Origin: Myxococcales bacterium
Lineage (GTDB): Bacteria > Myxococcota_A > Polyangia > Polyangiales > Polyangiaceae
Length of the DNA: 64,000 nucleotides
Assembly: GCA_016706225.1 (NCBI GenBank)
Contig: JADJKB010000015.1
Location: forward strand, 94,811 to 158,810
Direction of reading: 5' to 3'
The stretch's first letter is position 1. Each line of letters starts with the position of its first letter. Below are positions 43,072 to 51,978 of this stretch, one piece after another. Under the pieces are notes generated by a model, which was not told where the DNA came from, did not search any database, and saw nothing but the letters and a program-made list of their open reading frames with translations. The position numbers were made by a program, and so were the translations under genes.

Positions 43072-43983
43072 ATGAGCCAGCCCAAGGATCTCCACTCGAC
43101 CACGGTTCAGCAGGCGGGGCTCGGGCCGGTTTCCAGCGAGACACTGCCGAAGAACCGCAGCGTGTTCACCGTGCTCGCCGGGCCGGAGCCCGGTCGGATC
43201 TTCTCCCTCGAGAACGGCGAGGTTATTTTTGGGCGGGACGACACGGCGGCCGGGCGTTTGTTGGACGACGGTCTGTCGCGCCGGCACGCGCGGGCGTTTC
43301 GCAAGGACGGGGTCACCTTCGTCGAAGATCTGGGCAGCACCAACGGCACCTTCGTGGGAGACGAGCGCCTCTCGGCTCCGAAAGCGCTCAAGGACGGCGA
43401 CCGGGTGGGGCTAGGGCGCAACGTCGTCTTGAAGTTCGCCTTGCTCGACGTGCTGGAAGAAGAAGCGCAGCGCACCCTGTACGAGTCGACGGTTCGGGAT
43501 CCTCTGACCCGGGCGCACAACCGCCGTTACCTCGAGGAACGCCTGGCCAGTGAGCTCGCCTACGCCGAGCGGCACGGGGCGGATCTGACCCTGGCCATGA
43601 TCGACATCGACCACTTCAAGCGCATCAATGATGGCTTCGGTCACCCCGCCGGCGACTTCGTGCTGAAGAAGGTCTCCTCGGCCATCAGCCGTTCGCTGCG
43701 GGTCGAGGACGTCTTCGCCCGCTTTGGTGGTGAGGAGTTCGTGGTGCTCCTCCGGGGGATAACTCCGGAGAAAGCCCGACAGTTCGGTGAGCGCGCCCGC
43801 GCCCTGTTGGAGTCCCTGGTCATCGAATGGGAAGCCAAACGGATCCCCGTGACGGCCAGCCTGGGGATCGCGACGATGACGGCGGCGCGCCGTTTCCCCA
43901 ACGGGGCAGAGCTGCTCGCTGCAGCAGACGCGGCGCTCTACGCGGCCAAGAACGGCGGCCGGAATCGCGTCGAGATCGGCTGA
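43072..43983 (+). CDS. FHA-GGDEF diguanylate cyclase
   Basis: Predicted 303-residue signalling enzyme that makes c-di-GMP from two GTP. An N-terminal FHA domain (FGRDDTAAGRLLDDGLSRRH, DLGSTNGTFV; residues about 40-120) is followed by a GGDEF domain (TLYESTVRDPLTRAHNRRYL onwards). The active site reads GGEEF in FARFGGEEFVVLL. An inhibitory I-site RVED lies five residues before it, so product feedback is likely. The FHA domain suggests the cyclase is switched by Ser/Thr phosphorylation. The ATG at 43072 was chosen. Confidence 0.93.
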   Translation: MSQPKDLHSTTVQQAGLGPVSSETLPKNRSVFTVLAGPEPGRIFSLENGEVIFGRDDTAAGRLLDDGLSRRHARAFRKDGVTFVEDLGSTNGTFVGDERLSAPKALKDGDRVGLGRNVVLKFALLDVLEEEAQRTLYESTVRDPLTRAHNRRYLEERLASELAYAERHGADLTLAMIDIDHFKRINDGFGHPAGDFVLKKVSSAISRSLRVEDVFARFGGEEFVVLLRGITPEKARQFGERARALLESLVIEWEAKRIPVTASLGIATMTAARRFPNGAELLAAADAALYAAKNGGRNRVEIG

Positions 43984-44136
43984 AGTCGCGCTCTCGGCTC
44001 GCGGCCTGGTCGCACCCGCTGCCGGGTGAACGTTTCCGGTTCTCGCCCCCGAAACTTGGCCAAAGTCGGCTGGGGGCCCTACCTCCCGAGCGTGGCCCCC
44101 GCTCCGTATTTCGGGCGCGGGCTCACGGGAGGCAGC

Positions 44137-46224
44137 ATGAGCTACGAACAGGAACGGCGCGCCAACGGATTGCAGCGTGTGCCCGTGCAGGCGCTAGTCG
44201 AGATTTGTGGTCGCGACGTCGGTGGAGCCCCTGCGTTCGAGGCCGAGAGCGTCGACGTCAGCGGTCGCGGGATGCATCTGCGCACCGCGTACTTGCCCGA
44301 GGTCGGCGCGCCATTGGTCTGTCGCTTCGAGAACGGTGGTCAGGAAATCGTCGTCGAAGGCAAGGTCGCCTGGCGAAGCGAGGCCGACCGCGGTGGTGAG
44401 TTCGGCGTTGCGTTCACGGCCCTCGACAGCGGCAGCGTGGAGGCGCTGAAGGAGCTGTGCGGGATCGGCGCCGCAGCCGAGGCAGCTGCTGAGACCCACT
44501 CTAACCCCGACGAGAGCCAGCCCCCCGGCGGCACCGGCGTGCGAGTCCGCCTGCACATCGACGGCCTTGGCTCACCGATGAAAGCATGTGTCCGAGCTGG
44601 CGGCTCGAAGCAGGTCGAGGTGGCATCGAACCTCGAGTTCCTGAGGGTGGGGCGCCACCTCGAGATCGAAGACGTCGGCGCGGGCGGGCGCCGCGGTGCT
44701 CAGATCGACGGCGTGGACGTGGTCATCGACCCGCGGACCCAGGTCCCGCAATTGGTCGTGGCGCTGCGCTACGACGGGGGCGCAGACGACACCCCGGAGC
44801 CGAGTGTGATCGACTCCGAAGAGGGTGATGAGCTGCTGGGCGGTCATGCTGGGGCCATCGGCGGCTTCACGGCTGCCGCTGCCCACACGGATGACGACGC
44901 GCCGCTCGGTGACGACGACTTCGTCGATGGAGCCGAGATGGACGAGGAGGCCGCAGCCATGCGCGGCAAGGTGGCGAACATGGCGGTCGACGCCGGCGCC
45001 GCCGCAAAACGTGGTGGAAAGATGATGGCGAAGCTGGGTGGGGCGGCGGCGACCAACGTCGGCAGGCTGTTCAAAGGGGCAGGCGCGAAAATGATGGAGC
45101 TTCGGCAGAAGAGACAGGGCAACGCACCCAGGCGCACCACCGCGGCGGCTCCGCCGTCCGGTGTGATGTCGGCTGGCAGTCGCAAGCTGCGTCCGCAGTC
45201 GGGTACCGCCGAGGCCATGCCGGCGGAGGTCGAGCTCGATCCGGCGGCCAAGAAGAAGCGTGCGAAGAAGGTCGCCGCGCTGAGCGCCGTTGGAGTGCTC
45301 TTGCTCACGGTGGGTGTGATCGCCATGAAGAAGCCGACGGCGCCGCCGGGTGCCGAGGGCAAGAAGGATGTGCCCGCGGCGGTCGCGGTCGCCGCTGGCG
45401 ACGTGATCAAGGTCGACGAGCAGGGCAACCCCGTCGACCCGAAGAAGGGCGCGGATCCGGCCAAGGGCGCGGACCCGACCGCGGCCCCCGCTTCGACCGG
45501 TGCCAACGCGGACGTCCCGCTGTTTGGCCCGACGCCGATGGCGACCATGGAACCCGCGCCGCTCGGCTCGGCCCCCGGCTCCGCCGACGAAGGCGACGAG
45601 GCGGACGACGCGAAGGGCGCCGAGGCCAAGGAGAAGGCGGCGGCGGGAGCTGCGGTCGACGACCAGGCTTTCGGCGACTCCGGTGACTCCGGTGATTCGG
45701 ACGACGAGGAGGGCAAGGGAAGCGCAGGCAGCGCGGCGCCGTGGGGTCACGGCACTCTCTCGGAGCCGGTCGTTCACCGGCTGCGCCTCGACAAGGCGGC
45801 GACGAAGCTCCAGGGCGCCGTGAACGCCACCGGTTTCACGGTGGTGCTCCCCGGTGTGAAGGTGATGGAGTCACCGAACGGGATCATGAAGCGCGACAAT
45901 CGCATCGCGCGGGTGAAGACCCGCAACGGCACGAGCGGAGCCGAGATCAGCTTCCAGTTCAAGGACGGCATCCCGGGCTACAAGGTCCGCTTGAAGAAGG
46001 ACTCGGTCGAGTTCCTGATCAGCTCGCCGGGCAAGAAGGGTGGCGCAAAGGCCGTGGCCAGCGCCGACGCGGAGCCGAAGCAGCACAAGAAGAAGTCTGG
46101 CAAGAAGAGCGCGGCGCTCTCGTCCGGAAAGAAACACGGCAAGAAGGCCGGCGGCGCAACGAAGCTCAGCAAGGGTGGGAAGAAGGGCGCGAAGAAGAAG
46201 GCCGCGAAGAAGAAGGCGCTCTGA
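44137..46224 (+). CDS. PilZ-domain protein with central membrane segment, AMIN-like domain and Lys-rich tail
   Basis: Predicted 695-residue protein. The N-terminus is a PilZ domain (RRANGLQRVPVQALVEI with a basic patch and VDVSGRGMHL, the DxSxxG motif), so c-di-GMP binding is likely. A second PilZ-like half (VRLHIDGLGSPMKACVRAGG) follows. One hydrophobic helix (KVAALSAVGVLLLTVGVIAM) sits near residue 390. After an acidic linker comes an AMIN-like beta region (VVHRLRLDKAATKLQGAVNA, EISFQFKDGIPGYKVRL). The last 40 residues are almost all Lys/Gly/Ala/Ser. It lies 153 bases after the cyclase gene, so synthesis and binding of c-di-GMP may be coupled. A strong terminator follows. Confidence 0.82.
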   Translation: MSYEQERRANGLQRVPVQALVEICGRDVGGAPAFEAESVDVSGRGMHLRTAYLPEVGAPLVCRFENGGQEIVVEGKVAWRSEADRGGEFGVAFTALDSGSVEALKELCGIGAAAEAAAETHSNPDESQPPGGTGVRVRLHIDGLGSPMKACVRAGGSKQVEVASNLEFLRVGRHLEIEDVGAGGRRGAQIDGVDVVIDPRTQVPQLVVALRYDGGADDTPEPSVIDSEEGDELLGGHAGAIGGFTAAAAHTDDDAPLGDDDFVDGAEMDEEAAAMRGKVANMAVDAGAAAKRGGKMMAKLGGAAATNVGRLFKGAGAKMMELRQKRQGNAPRRTTAAAPPSGVMSAGSRKLRPQSGTAEAMPAEVELDPAAKKKRAKKVAALSAVGVLLLTVGVIAMKKPTAPPGAEGKKDVPAAVAVAAGDVIKVDEQGNPVDPKKGADPAKGADPTAAPASTGANADVPLFGPTPMATMEPAPLGSAPGSADEGDEADDAKGAEAKEKAAAGAAVDDQAFGDSGDSGDSDDEEGKGSAGSAAPWGHGTLSEPVVHRLRLDKAATKLQGAVNATGFTVVLPGVKVMESPNGIMKRDNRIARVKTRNGTSGAEISFQFKDGIPGYKVRLKKDSVEFLISSPGKKGGAKAVASADAEPKQHKKKSGKKSAALSSGKKHGKKAGGATKLSKGGKKGAKKKAAKKKAL

Positions 46225-46250
46225 GCAACGCCCCACCGGGCCAGCGATGA

Positions 46251-46288
46251 AAAAGCCCCGCGGCTGAGCAATCAGCGGCGGGGTTTTC
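46251..46288 (+). terminator. Intrinsic terminator after the PilZ gene
   Basis: A GC-rich stem (GCCCCGC and GCGGGG with GCTGA and TCAGC inside) and short loop are followed by TTTTCTCGTTTTT. It lies 27 bases after the PilZ gene stop and reads well on the plus strand. Confidence 0.85.
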
Positions 46289-46348
46289 TCGTTTTTCTTT
46301 ACGCCGGGCGCGAGTTCTGGCCCCCTTCCGCCCGGAAAGAGAGGGAGC

Positions 46349-47176
46349 ATGGATCCGTTCGCCCCCATCAATGGGATTTCGCTGGAACGTTACGCAGATC
46401 TCGGCGCTGCGCTCGACGGTCTCGACAAGGACAAGGCGAAGACCGAGGAGGTGCTGCGTGGCGAAGGAGTCACGGTTGCGGACTACGAGGCTGCGAAGGC
46501 CGGCTGGACCGCCCGCATGCAGGACATGTCCCTCATGGGTCGTGTGGCCACGGCGTTCATGCCGATGTATCAGGCGGCGCTCGCGCGGCGAAAAGGCGGA
46601 GCCGCTCGCTGCAGCTACGACGACTACGTGCACGTCAGCGCGCTGATCAAGATCTACGGCTTCGAGGCCGCGATTCAGGCGGCGGGCGTCTCGATGAGTG
46701 ATTGGACCGAGGCCGGTGGCTACTGGACCGGGCAGATGTCGGCGAACATGATGCAGTACGCCGGGCATCACAACTTCGTCACGCAAGAAGAGACCCGCAT
46801 TCGCGGTGGGGGCGGCCCGCGCCAGGTTCAGGTGACCCGCGACACGAGCGCAGGGGCCATGGCGGCGCCGAACGCACAAGCTCTGCAGCAGCAGGCGATG
46901 ATGGATCCGGTGCAGGCCGCGATGATGAACCCCGCCTACCAGCAGTCGCAGGCCGCCGCCGCGTCGATCATGCAGAACCCGCTAGGGTTCGGCCTCGGGC
47001 AAGCCGCGTCGTTCATGACCGGCGGCATCGTCGCCGGCTCCAAGGTGAAGGTCGCGTGGTCTGACGGTCAGCACTACGCGGCGTCCGTGATGCAAGCGGC
47101 CCCGAACCAGTACCTGGTGCAGTTCGACAACGGCTCGCAGCAGTGGGTGCCGTCCAACGCCGTGAGCAAGGCGTGA
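46349..47176 (+). CDS. Unknown protein with C-terminal Tudor/Agenet-like beta domain
   Basis: Predicted 275-residue soluble protein. The N-terminal two thirds are helical (DLGAALDGLDKDKAKTEEVL, KIYGFEAAIQAAGVSMSDWT) with a Gln/Met/Ala-rich stretch (QALQQQAMMDPVQAAMMNPA). The last 45 residues (GSKVKVAWSDGQHYAASVMQ, VQFDNGSQQWVPSNAV) look like a small SH3/Tudor-like barrel. The function is unknown. It starts 60 bases after the terminator and overlaps the next gene by four bases. Confidence 0.7.
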   Translation: MDPFAPINGISLERYADLGAALDGLDKDKAKTEEVLRGEGVTVADYEAAKAGWTARMQDMSLMGRVATAFMPMYQAALARRKGGAARCSYDDYVHVSALIKIYGFEAAIQAAGVSMSDWTEAGGYWTGQMSANMMQYAGHHNFVTQEETRIRGGGGPRQVQVTRDTSAGAMAAPNAQALQQQAMMDPVQAAMMNPAYQQSQAAAASIMQNPLGFGLGQAASFMTGGIVAGSKVKVAWSDGQHYAASVMQAAPNQYLVQFDNGSQQWVPSNAVSKA

Positions 47177-47538
47177 ACTGCGAGACCTGCGGCGCGACCT
47201 TGTCGCTCGACGACATGACGCGGCCGAACTGTCCGTACTGCAAGAACGTACTCAAACACCACGCGCGCGCCGCCGAACACGCGGCGCTGGTGAACAAGGT
47301 GCTCGACGACCGGATCCGCGGCCAGTACCCCGGCCTACCGCCGGGCCAGGTGCCGCAGATCGGCTACGGTTTTGGCGCGCCCATGTCGCCGGGTTTCCAG
47401 CAGTTCCAGCAGTTTCAGCAAGATCAGGTGGGCCACGCCATCAAACGGGCGGGCTGGATCACGGCGGTGGCATTCCTGGTGCCAGTCGTGATGCTCGTGG
47501 TCATTGGCGGGGTCGTCGCGCTTTGGTTGTTGTTGTGA
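47173..47538 (+). CDS. Small zinc-ribbon membrane protein
   Basis: Predicted 121-residue protein. The N-terminus has two CxxC pairs (MNCETCGATLSLDDMTRPNC then PYCKN), a zinc-ribbon pattern, and the C-terminus has one hydrophobic helix (GWITAVAFLVPVVMLVVIGG). A Gln/Phe/Pro-rich linker (PGFQQFQQFQQDQ) is between. The GTG at 47173 overlaps the upstream stop by four bases and places the zinc motif at the N-terminus. It is probably cotranscribed with the gene at 46349. Confidence 0.78.
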   Translation: MNCETCGATLSLDDMTRPNCPYCKNVLKHHARAAEHAALVNKVLDDRIRGQYPGLPPGQVPQIGYGFGAPMSPGFQQFQQFQQDQVGHAIKRAGWITAVAFLVPVVMLVVIGGVVALWLLL

Positions 47539-47580
47539 GGTGACCCTCTCGACCACTGCGCTAGGCTTCGCCCGGACCCC

Positions 47581-48195
47581 ATGCTCAGCGCCGGCAACAA
47601 GAGTCCTTCGCTGCTCGCGCGGCTCGTCATGGTTGGGTTGGCTCTGGGTCTGACCGCAGGCTGCGGCTCCAAGCCGAACCGGACGCGGGACGCCGCGGTG
47701 GTGACCGGGGCGGCGCTGGTCACGGCGGGAGTGTATCGCGCAACGACGGGCGGCTGCTGGGCGCAGTGCACCCCCGGCCGCTATTGCAATCGCAAGTCGG
47801 GGTTGTGTGAGGAGCTTCCGCGCGGCGCGCCGCCGCGCGCCGCAGCCGCTGCACCCGTGCCGGAGCAGAACTGGTGGGAGGCGGGCGAGGCGGCTTGCCC
47901 GGAGGGCTCGACGCTCAACAAGGATCCGTCCGAAGAAGGAGATCCCGTGATCTTGTGCAGCCGTGCGGATGGCACACCGCACGGGCGCGCGACCTTCTTT
48001 TATTCGAGCGGCCGGCGTGAAATGGAAGGCGAGTACCGCGATGGGAAAGCGGTCGGCGCCTGGCAGCACTGGGACGAAGACGGCAAACCCGGCAAGCTGG
48101 AGCAGCTCGGGGGAAGTGAGTGTGGGCTGCTACTTCGAAGCTGCGATGGCGGTCTTCACGGCGTCGGGAACTCGTCGCGCACGAATAGCTCGTAG
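47581..48195 (+). CDS. Lipoprotein with MORN-like repeat
   Basis: Predicted 204-residue exported lipoprotein (signal peptide and lipobox GLTAGC near residue 28). A Cys-containing segment (GGCWAQCTPGRYCNRKSGLC) is followed by a Pro/Ala linker and a region of short toxin-antidote-like or MORN-like repeats (GRATFFYSSGRREMEGEYRD, GKAVGAWQHWDEDGKPGK). Its 3' end overlaps the convergent gene at 48156 by 40 bases. Confidence 0.68.
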   Translation: MLSAGNKSPSLLARLVMVGLALGLTAGCGSKPNRTRDAAVVTGAALVTAGVYRATTGGCWAQCTPGRYCNRKSGLCEELPRGAPPRAAAAAPVPEQNWWEAGEAACPEGSTLNKDPSEEGDPVILCSRADGTPHGRATFFYSSGRREMEGEYRDGKAVGAWQHWDEDGKPGKLEQLGGSECGLLLRSCDGGLHGVGNSSRTNSS

Positions 48196-48980
48196 CGCAA
48201 ACCGCCGACGTCGATCAGCACACCTTCGAACGTCGAGCCTTCGCGCAAACCCCGGAGCTTCGCCGCGTCACCCGCGTCCGTGACGACCTTGCCCCCCGGC
48301 TCGTTGGGCAAGGGTAGGTCGGTGATGGGCCAGCTGAGAGGCCAGGCTTTGGCCGGCTGCGCCGTGACTTCCTTCGTCTGAGCGGCTGCGGCGACCGGTC
48401 CATCGAGGGGCGAGCCTTCGTTCCACAGTTTTTCTTTCCACTGGGATGCGGCGTCGATGGCGGACTCCAGTCCTTTGGGTGCATCTGGATCACAACCGCA
48501 GCTGCAATACGCCGAGCTCGTACCGTCGCTGATGGCCACGTTGCCGGCGTCTGGGCAGCCCATGTCCAGCCAGCTCGAGTAACTGGGGATGTTGCTCCGA
48601 TGGACCGCGGTTGCGAGCTCTTGCGCGCGCGCGGGGTCCAACTTTCCGCTCTTCACCCCGTCCTGCACGCTCCCGCCCAGGAAGTACTCGCAGCCGCCGG
48701 TCACGTAGAAGAAGCTCCAACCATAGGGGTTGGTGAAGACGTAGGACGGCATCACCATGCCGCCGCCGAGCGTCGCCGAGAAACGAATGCTGGCGCTTCC
48801 GTCGCAGAGCGCGGGCTCGGAAGCGCCGCCGGTCCCGCCGCCGCCGCCCGCGCCGCCGCTGCTTGCCGCGCCGCCCGTCGCCTCGCTGTCGCTGCTGGTG
48901 GAGCCACAGGCGCTCGAGCCAAGAAGAACCAACGCCGCGGCGCCCAGGAAGCGCGTCGTCGTGGAGCTCATGCGATTCAT
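48156..48980 (-). CDS. Gly-rich-linker lipoprotein of unknown function
   Basis: Predicted 274-residue exported protein. The signal peptide leads to a lipobox LLGSSACG, a short Gly/Ala linker, and a beta-rich body with six cysteines (GGCEYFLGGSVQDGVKSGKL, LDMGCPDAGNVAI, YCSCGCDPDAPKGL). No family was recognised. The ATG at 48980 was chosen; 48971 is also possible. An upstream extension of the frame to 49301 has no signal-like features. Confidence 0.72.
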   Translation of the reverse strand: MNRMSSTTTRFLGAAALVLLGSSACGSTSSDSEATGGAASSGGAGGGGGTGGASEPALCDGSASIRFSATLGGGMVMPSYVFTNPYGWSFFYVTGGCEYFLGGSVQDGVKSGKLDPARAQELATAVHRSNIPSYSSWLDMGCPDAGNVAISDGTSSAYCSCGCDPDAPKGLESAIDAASQWKEKLWNEGSPLDGPVAAAAQTKEVTAQPAKAWPLSWPITDLPLPNEPGGKVVTDAGDAAKLRGLREGSTFEGVLIDVGGLRYELFVRDEFPTP

Positions 48981-49645
48981 CCTATCGTGTGCCAGGCTGT
49001 GCCTCGGTCGTGGTCCGGCGGTCCGGCGAACTCTACCAGGAGGCATGTCGATTGGCAGTCGGGCCGAGGGGATGGGCCGGCGACCGAGCGGTCGGCGAAG
49101 CCAGCGGCCGCGAGAAGAGAGCAAGGAAGAGAGAGAGAAGCCGGTCCCCCGCGGCGCAGGGATAGGGTGCGCGGGCCGCGAGGAGAGCGGCGTGCTGGCG
49201 TGAGCGCGCCGGGTGCCGTCAGCGCATGCGAGCGACCGCGCGTCGTTACCGTGTGCGTCGCGCACTGCCGGCGCATGCGTGGAACCGCCAGCGGTTCGCA
49301 CTCCGCGCGAGCGCGCGAGCTCGAGGACGCTGCCGCTGCCAAGACCACCGAGGGCAATCCTTGCACCCCTCTTTGTTCGAGGGGTGCGAGCGGCGTGGTT
49401 CCGAGCTCTGCGCCGTGGCGAAGCGCGTGCTTGAAAAGAGCGGTCGCGCGACGATTCGATTCACATTTTTCTTGACGGGTTTTCGAGCACGCAGCGCGCG
49501 CGAGCGACGAGTCACGAGGAAACCCTCACGCCCTGCCACGAGGATGCGCGCTGTGCGCGCTTTGCGCGTCGCGATGACGTTCGAAGCGTTCCACGTCGTG
49601 AGCGTCGCGCCTGGTGGCAGCGGTGAGGGCGAAAAATCGCGTGGT
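48981..49645. other. 665-base gap with a perfect hairpin; no gene seen
   Basis: No convincing gene is present. At 49363-49387 a perfect 9-bp stem (GCACCCCTC, GAGGGGTGC) has the loop TTTGTTC. The same kind of hairpin, with a related loop when read on the other strand, lies just after the HNH gene at 50901-50925. The rest is GC-rich with frames open by composition only. Confidence 0.5.
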
Positions 49646-50891
49646 ATGCGAGAAAGCATGCCTCTCCTCTCTTCGGTCTCCGATCTCGACCTCCGCGAAC
49701 GCCTCTCGGCTGCCGTCAGCACCGAGCGCGCCGCATCGACGGACGTCGTCTTCCACCTGGCGGAGCTCGACCGCCGTAAGCTCTATCTCGAGGACGCGTG
49801 TTCCTCACTCTTCGCTTACTGCGTGGAGCGCCTGGGGGTACTCCGAGGACGGAGCCAACAAGCGCGTGCGCGTTGCCCGCCTGGCACAGCGCTTTCCTCA
49901 GATCCTCGACGAGCTCGCGTCGGGTGAGGTGCACCTGACCGGGCTGTTCCTCCTCTCCAGGCACCTCACGGAGGACAACGTCGAGCAGCTCCTGGCCGAA
50001 GCGCGCGGGAAGTCGAAGCGTCAGCTCGAAGAGCTCATCGCCCGCTGGTCTCCGCAGCCGGACGTGCCGACCACCTTGACCACGATGGCGCCCGAGCCCG
50101 CGCAGACGGAGTTACCAACAGTGTCTGGGGCAGGTAACTCCGTGCCAGCGCCTCGGCCCTCGATGAATCGTGCTCGTCTCGAGCCCCTCTCGCCGGAGAG
50201 TGTGCGATTGGAGCTCACCGCTCGGACCGCGTTTCGCGACAAGCTCGAGCAAGCCCGCAACCTGCTCAGCCACGAGATCCCCAGCGGCGACCTGGCGACG
50301 CTCCTCGAGCTCGGCCTGGACCTGCTGATCGCGGACGCGATCCAGCGTCGCTCGGGCGCGGGCAAGCCGCGCAAGCGTCGCGAGACGAAGCCGGGCTCAC
50401 GGCACGTGCCCGTCGATGTCCAGCGGGAGGTGCGGGAGCGGGACGCTGACCGGTGCACCTTCACCGATGCTGCCGGTCGCAGATGCTCAGAGACCCGTTT
50501 CCTGACCATCGAGCACATCGTTCCCTTCGCGAAGGGCGGGCCGACCACCGTGGACAACTGCTGCCTGCTCTGCTCGGCTCACAACTCGTACCGAGCGCGA
50601 CAGGTCTTCGGCGAAGAGCACATCCAGAACGAGATCGCGGGGGCTCGAGCTCGCCGCGAAGCGATCCGCACGCCTGAGGTGCAGTCCGCGTCGCCAACGC
50701 CGCCGGTGCCGCCGCCTGCGGTCGCGGCCGCGCCCGAGCCCGAGGTGTTCGAGAAGGTGCGCTCGGCGCTGGTGCTCTCGGGGTTCAAGCGGGCCCAGGC
50801 TCGGCAAGCCGTCGAGCAGGTGCGACTGCGCGGGGTCGAGCCTCGGCCCGAACCCCTGCTTCGCGCCGCGATCGCCGCGCTCACGCCCTGA
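49646..50891 (+). pseudogene. HNH endonuclease gene with a single-base frameshift
   Basis: The family pattern is clear but split in two frames. The N-terminal part (PLLSSVSDLDLRERLSAAVS, ELDRRKLYLEDACSSLFAYC, VERLG) runs from the start near 49646 or 49658. From about 49838 the sequence continues in another frame with YSEDGANKRVRVARLAQRFP to the end, including the HNH site (TIEHIVPFAKGGPTTVDNC, LLCSAHNSYRARQVFG). The break sits in a run of five Gs near 49835; four Gs would restore one frame of about 415 residues. Members of this family (a DUF222-like region plus HNH) are repeated many times in myxobacteria and actinomycetes. So this is a pseudogene, a sequencing error, or slippage. Confidence 0.8.
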
Positions 50892-50900
50892 GACAGTCCG

Positions 50901-50925
50901 GGCACACCCCCACAAAGGGTGTGCC
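50901..50925. terminator. Hairpin after the HNH gene
   Basis: Perfect 9-bp stem GGCACACCC and GGGTGTGCC with loop CCACAAA, ten bases after the HNH gene stop. There is no T run, so it is not a canonical intrinsic terminator. It could be a Rho-dependent pause or a repeat-element end. Confidence 0.4.
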
Positions 50926-50995
50926 GGCAGGTGCTCGTGGTCTCGGCAGCGGCAGCGTCGTGGGCACGAATGCGAGCGAGAGAGAGGAGCGCATC

Positions 50996-51073
50996 ATGAC
51001 TCGAAGGGGACGCATCGAGCAGAGGCTCATCGGCGTGCTGCAGAAGCGCATCGGCGAGGCGCGTGCGCCCTAG
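50996..51073 (+). CDS. Possible 25-residue small ORF
   Basis: ATG at 50996 follows a purine-rich ribosome-binding site (AGAGAGGAG) with proper spacing. The product is basic and helical (MTRRGRIEQRLIGVLQKRIG, then EARAP). It sits alone between the HNH gene and the next lipoprotein gene. A strong ribosome site is the only support. Confidence 0.3.
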   Translation: MTRRGRIEQRLIGVLQKRIGEARAP

Positions 51074-51268
51074 GCGGCCGGCAAGCCCTTCCCCCGCCTC
51101 GGCTCGGGCCGCCGCTCCGAGCTGACGGTGGACGATCGCGCGCGGCCTGGGAAGAACCGATCGAGACTACCAGGAAGCACAGCCCTGCTCACCTCGGGTC
51201 CGGATTGGAGGTAGCCTTGGTCGGCGGCCTGCCGGGGGAGAGCTTCGGGGGACGTTTGGGTGAAGACC

Positions 51269-51952
51269 ATGGACCGTCGTGCCATCACGCCTCTCTCGCT
51301 ACGGGCGAGCCCGCTGCTCGCCCTCCTGCCCCTCGTGATCGCCGGTTGCCGCAGCGCCAAACCGAGCCATGTCGATGCGCCCCAGGAGACCGCCATGAGC
51401 GCCGAAAAAAAGCACCCACAGCCGCTCGCTGCCGCAAGCGACTCACGGCTTCAAGTTCAGCTCGAGATCACGGACGAAGTGAAAATGGATCGCATCCCGA
51501 TGCGGACGGCGCGCCTCCATTTCAGGAATCTGACGGCGGAGCCGCTGCGCATCTACCTGCCCACGCCCGACGCCTTTCGCTGGGGCATCAGTGGGATCGT
51601 GATGCGAGCGCCGAGCGGCACGACCCTCTTGATTCCGGAGCCTCGCCCGCACGGTTACGTGGTCACCGAAAATGACTTTCCGCTGCTCGCCCCCGGCGAG
51701 AAGAAGACCTTCACGCAGACCTTCAGTCTCGATCCGATGAAACCCGGCGCGGGCACCGCCACCGAGCGTCTGCCCGGCTTCGAGGCGGGCGCCAAGGTGG
51801 CGCTGCGCTGGACCTACGAAAACTCCATCCGGCGTTGGGAGGCCGGCGTCCAAACTCTGGACGGCCCGACCAAGGCGCTGTTCGACGGTGGCGACATCCC
51901 ACACATCTGGACCGGCAAGCTGAGCGTGGAGACAAGCTGGACGGTACCGTAG
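51269..51952 (+). CDS. Lipoprotein of unknown function
   Basis: Predicted 227-residue exported lipoprotein. Signal peptide MDRRAITPLSLRASPLLALL ends LVIAGCRS. The body is a beta-rich domain (LQVQLEITDEVKMDRIPMRT, LHFRNLTAEPLRIYLPTPDA) of an immunoglobulin-like look. No family was assigned. ATG at 51269 was chosen over a GTG at 51260. It is convergent with the gene at 51979, 26 bases away. Confidence 0.72.
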   Translation: MDRRAITPLSLRASPLLALLPLVIAGCRSAKPSHVDAPQETAMSAEKKHPQPLAAASDSRLQVQLEITDEVKMDRIPMRTARLHFRNLTAEPLRIYLPTPDAFRWGISGIVMRAPSGTTLLIPEPRPHGYVVTENDFPLLAPGEKKTFTQTFSLDPMKPGAGTATERLPGFEAGAKVALRWTYENSIRRWEAGVQTLDGPTKALFDGGDIPHIWTGKLSVETSWTVP

Positions 51953-51978
51953 CCCCGTCCGATTCTCCTTGGGCGGTC

